NCBI GenBank assembly: GCA_900769385.1
Contig: CAAGGO010000315.1
Location: forward strand, 1-7,652
DNA length: 7,652 nucleotides
Direction: 5' to 3'
Origin: Rikenellaceae bacterium
GTDB lineage: Bacteria; Bacteroidota; Bacteroidia; Bacteroidales; UBA932
Each line of letters begins with the position of its first letter. Position 1 is the stretch's first letter. A program made the translations under genes and the position numbers. The notes beneath the pieces are model-generated. The model was not told the DNA's origin and ran no database searches. It worked only from the letters and a program-made list of their open reading frames with translations. Positions 5,996 through 7,652 of the stretch are shown piece after piece.

Positions 5996-7552
5996 TTATT
6001 CTAAATGCTGGCTAGTTGGAAAAAAATCATCAAGCCATTTATTTTTCCAAGAAGCACAATATGCTCCATTTGATTTTTTCCTAAAATCATATCTTCCTTT
6101 AGATTCACTTGCTATATGTTTGCAAACATCGTATGTCCATTTTAACTTCTTTGATTTTTTAATAGCTCTACTTAAAACTAAAAGCGAATCTTCAAACCAA
6201 TCAAATGTTTCAATCCATCCATTCTTCAATGCTACTTTATATGCACCTCTAGCTTTAGTACCGAAATCTTTTCTTGTCAAATACTTTTTGGCCTCCTCAA
6301 AACATGTATTGTAATCCCATTTCTTATTATGCGCCTGCCTCTTTTTATTAAACCAAACGTAATCTTTAATCCAACCATTCTTTTTTGCATGAACATATGC
6401 TGAATTATACTTATTGATAAAAATTGACTTTGTTCTACACGTTAAGGCAGCATTATAGCAATTATCATAATTATCCCAATATCCTCTAGGCTTTTGTTTT
6501 TCTACAAACCATACATAATTATCTAACCAGCCGTTTTTTCTTGCAACATCATATGCGCTAGCACTGTTATCAGCGAATTCACCTCTAGACTTATACTTAC
6601 GAGCTTCTTTGAAACAAGATTTTTCAGACCATTTTACACATCCTATTTTTCCAATTGAACCAGTCTTTGCTCTATTCAAAATATTCCACCCATTAGTTTG
6701 ATAATACTTGAGATAATATTCTTCTTTTAAAACCCCTTCAGAAATAGTTAAACCTTTTTCAAGTATTTTAATATCTGGTATCGGGATATTCTTTTCTTTT
6801 GCGAATAAATAAACTGCATCAGATTCAGTAAAAATATGCTCATAATGACGTGCTTTAAGCCGTTTTAGAAGTGTTCTACCTACATAAACGGAATGAAAGT
6901 TCCTAAATTCATAAGCATAAACACAATCTATCTTTCCGCTTGAAATATCAATTCGCTCATCTTTTAACCAAACAAACTCATCAAGCCATCCATTAACTCT
7001 TGCTTTACTATATGCAGATCCGTTTGCTAATGCAAACTCACTTCTATTTTTATACAATTTAGATTCTTCTGTAACTCTCTCTTTAGACCAAAAATTATTT
7101 GGCCTTTGTAGCAAAGTAAACCAAACATAATCATCTAGCCAACCGTGCTTAAGTGCTGCTTGATAAGCTCCAACATTATTTTTAGCTAGTTCTACTCTAG
7201 ATTTAAATTTCTTTGCGATTTCAAAACATTCATCATATGTATATGGTAACCTATTTTTAACAATAAACCATGTATAATCTTTTATCCAACCATTCTCCCT
7301 AGCTTTTCCATAGGCACTACCATTACCTTTTTGAAATTCTGAAGAACAATTATATTTCTTGGCAATTTCATATATTTCTTCACGAGTATATGGTTTATGT
7401 AGCTTCCTAATAAACCAAGTATAATCTTCAATCCAGTTATTCTTCCTTGCTACATTATATGCACTACAATTTAACTTACGCATATCAGAAGAACAAGAAC
7501 ATTGCTGTGCTATTTCATAGCATTTATTATAGTCATAAATCTTTCTTGACAT
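5996..7552 (-). CDS. GIY-YIG nuclease embedded in eight ~50-residue repeats, homing-endonuclease-like
   Basis: The 518-residue protein has a central GIY-YIG domain at ~208-298 between four repeats at ~6-196 and four at ~308-511. Aligned by eye to I-TevI, the domain has CVY (210-212, Cys in place of the usual Gly), YVG (223-225), KRLKARH with the presumed catalytic Arg231 and His236, Glu277 as likely metal ligand, and GWN ending at Asn290. Every repeat has AY followed exactly 8 positions later by W (Y32-W40, Y81-W89, Y130-W138, Y181-W189, Y334-W342, Y386-W394, Y438-W446, Y498-W506), and seven have a second Trp 6 later. They probably bind DNA, as accessory repeats of homing nucleases do; this is inferred. 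The ATG at 7552 is the first possible start because an in-frame TAA lies two codons upstream. No signal peptide, membrane segment or Shine-Dalgarno is seen. Low G+C and opposite orientation to its neighbours suggest acquisition by transfer. Confidence 0.85.
   Translation of the reverse strand: MSRKIYDYNKCYEIAQQCSCSSDMRKLNCSAYNVARKNNWIEDYTWFIRKLHKPYTREEIYEIAKKYNCSSEFQKGNGSAYGKARENGWIKDYTWFIVKNRLPYTYDECFEIAKKFKSRVELAKNNVGAYQAALKHGWLDDYVWFTLLQRPNNFWSKERVTEESKLYKNRSEFALANGSAYSKARVNGWLDEFVWLKDERIDISSGKIDCVYAYEFRNFHSVYVGRTLLKRLKARHYEHIFTESDAVYLFAKEKNIPIPDIKILEKGLTISEGVLKEEYYLKYYQTNGWNILNRAKTGSIGKIGCVKWSEKSCFKEARKYKSRGEFADNSASAYDVARKNGWLDNYVWFVEKQKPRGYWDNYDNCYNAALTCRTKSIFINKYNSAYVHAKKNGWIKDYVWFNKKRQAHNKKWDYNTCFEEAKKYLTRKDFGTKARGAYKVALKNGWIETFDWFEDSLLVLSRAIKKSKKLKWTYDVCKHIASESKGRYDFRKKSNGAYCASWKNKWLDDFFPTSQHLE
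6020..6631 (-). repeat. C-terminal block of four protein repeats (R5-R8) in the nuclease gene
   Basis: Repeats begin near residues 308, 359, 412 and 472. The shared pattern is an aromatic start, an (S/T)R-x-(E/D)F-like middle, then GAY or SAY, an Ala, basic residues, NGW(I/L) and a final WF. R8 ends as KWLDDFF and lacks the last Trp. The units are diverged at DNA level, so they are old protein repeats and not recent tandem DNA duplications. Confidence 0.8.
6659..6931 (-). other. GIY-YIG catalytic domain within the nuclease gene
   Basis: Residues ~208-298. The two Tyr (212, 223), Gly225, Arg231, His236, Glu277 and Asn290 line up by eye with Tyr6, Tyr17, Gly19, Arg27, His31, Glu75 and Asn90 of I-TevI, with similar spacing. 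This suggests a catalytically competent single-strand-nicking or double-strand-cutting nuclease core. Confidence 0.75.
6965..7537 (-). repeat. N-terminal block of four protein repeats (R1-R4) in the nuclease gene
   Basis: Repeats begin near residues 6, 55, 104 and 155, a period of 49-51. They carry the same AY-x7-W-x5-W signature as the C-terminal block, for example SAYGKARENGWIKDYTWF in R2. R4 ends in WL where the others end in WF. Confidence 0.8.
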
Positions 7553-7566
7553 GACTTAGATATTAT

Positions 7567-7595
7567 TAAATTTTAATGAGTACCGTTAAAATTTA
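7567..7595. promoter_or_regulatory. 10-bp inverted repeat upstream of the nuclease gene, possible operator
   Basis: TAAATTTTAA (7567-7576) and TTAAAATTTA (7586-7595) are exact reverse complements around a 9-base spacer TGAGTACCG. It lies 14-43 bases before the nuclease ATG, where a promoter or operator would be. The surrounding 7553-7652 stretch is about three-quarters A+T, has no gene, and shows no clear TAnnTTTG element on the minus strand. A two-fold binding site for a regulator, or for the nuclease itself, is possible, but AT-rich DNA gives such matches easily. Confidence 0.4.
7580..7594 (-). repeat. Right copy of the flanking inverted motif AAATTTTAACGGTAC
   Basis: On the minus strand this reads AAATTTTAACGGTAC, matching the motif at 5894-5907 with one extra T and in inverted orientation. 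It overlaps the right arm and spacer of the 10-bp inverted repeat in front of the nuclease gene. The paired motifs could be element ends or two binding sites of one protein. Confidence 0.45.
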
Positions 7596-7652
7596 TATAA
7601 TTCCCAATAACGTACCAGATATTATATTAATACTCTTACTAATACCCATATT

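Noticed and set aside
5979..6314. 111-codon open frame on the + strand
   Set aside because: It is antisense to the repeat-coding part of the nuclease gene, whose repeats are clearly under protein-level constraint.
5776..7652. Group I intron or retron carrying the nuclease gene
   Set aside because: No interrupted exon gene is visible, no group I core was recognised, and there is no reverse transcriptase.
1..7652. CRISPR array or insertion sequence
   Set aside because: No regularly spaced direct DNA repeats and no transposase were seen on either strand; the repeats in the nuclease gene are diverged protein repeats.

Overview
The window reads as Bacteroidota, most likely order Bacteroidales. 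The evidence is a surface lipoprotein built from BACON domains with an acidic lipoprotein export signal, a lipidated TamA-type outer-membrane protein, a CBM9-like lipoprotein, a TAnnTTTG promoter element of the Bacteroides type, and gene starts without a clear Shine-Dalgarno sequence.

Left part (1-1703, + strand): the C-terminal end of a secreted-looking beta-rich protein whose start lies outside the window is followed after 6 bases by a surface lipoprotein with three BACON domains and a PKD-like C-terminal domain. They look like one operon for cell-surface proteins.

Centre (1704-5764, + strand): a short gap with a TACTTTTG promoter element precedes three tightly spaced genes. These are a TamL-like outer-membrane lipoprotein (POTRA domains plus 16-strand-type barrel), KdsA of the metal-dependent class (Kdo-8-phosphate synthesis for lipopolysaccharide), and a CBM9-like lipoprotein. 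The first two both serve outer-membrane biogenesis. An 11-bp perfect hairpin closes the unit; its U-rich tail favours the minus strand, so it can also stop the convergent gene.

Right part (5765-7652): composition falls to about one third G+C in sampled lines, against about 40-50% in most of the preceding genes. A 5765-5995 gap holds a nested set of inverted repeats that could fold into a long irregular hairpin. Next comes a minus-strand gene for a 518-residue GIY-YIG nuclease with four ~50-residue repeats on each side of the catalytic domain. Its upstream region is very AT-rich and carries a 10-bp inverted repeat. An AAATTT(T)AACGGTAC motif occurs in inverted orientation on both sides of the gene. 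This part looks like a recently acquired selfish or mobile locus beside a conserved envelope-gene cluster, and it is the strongest candidate here for something undescribed.
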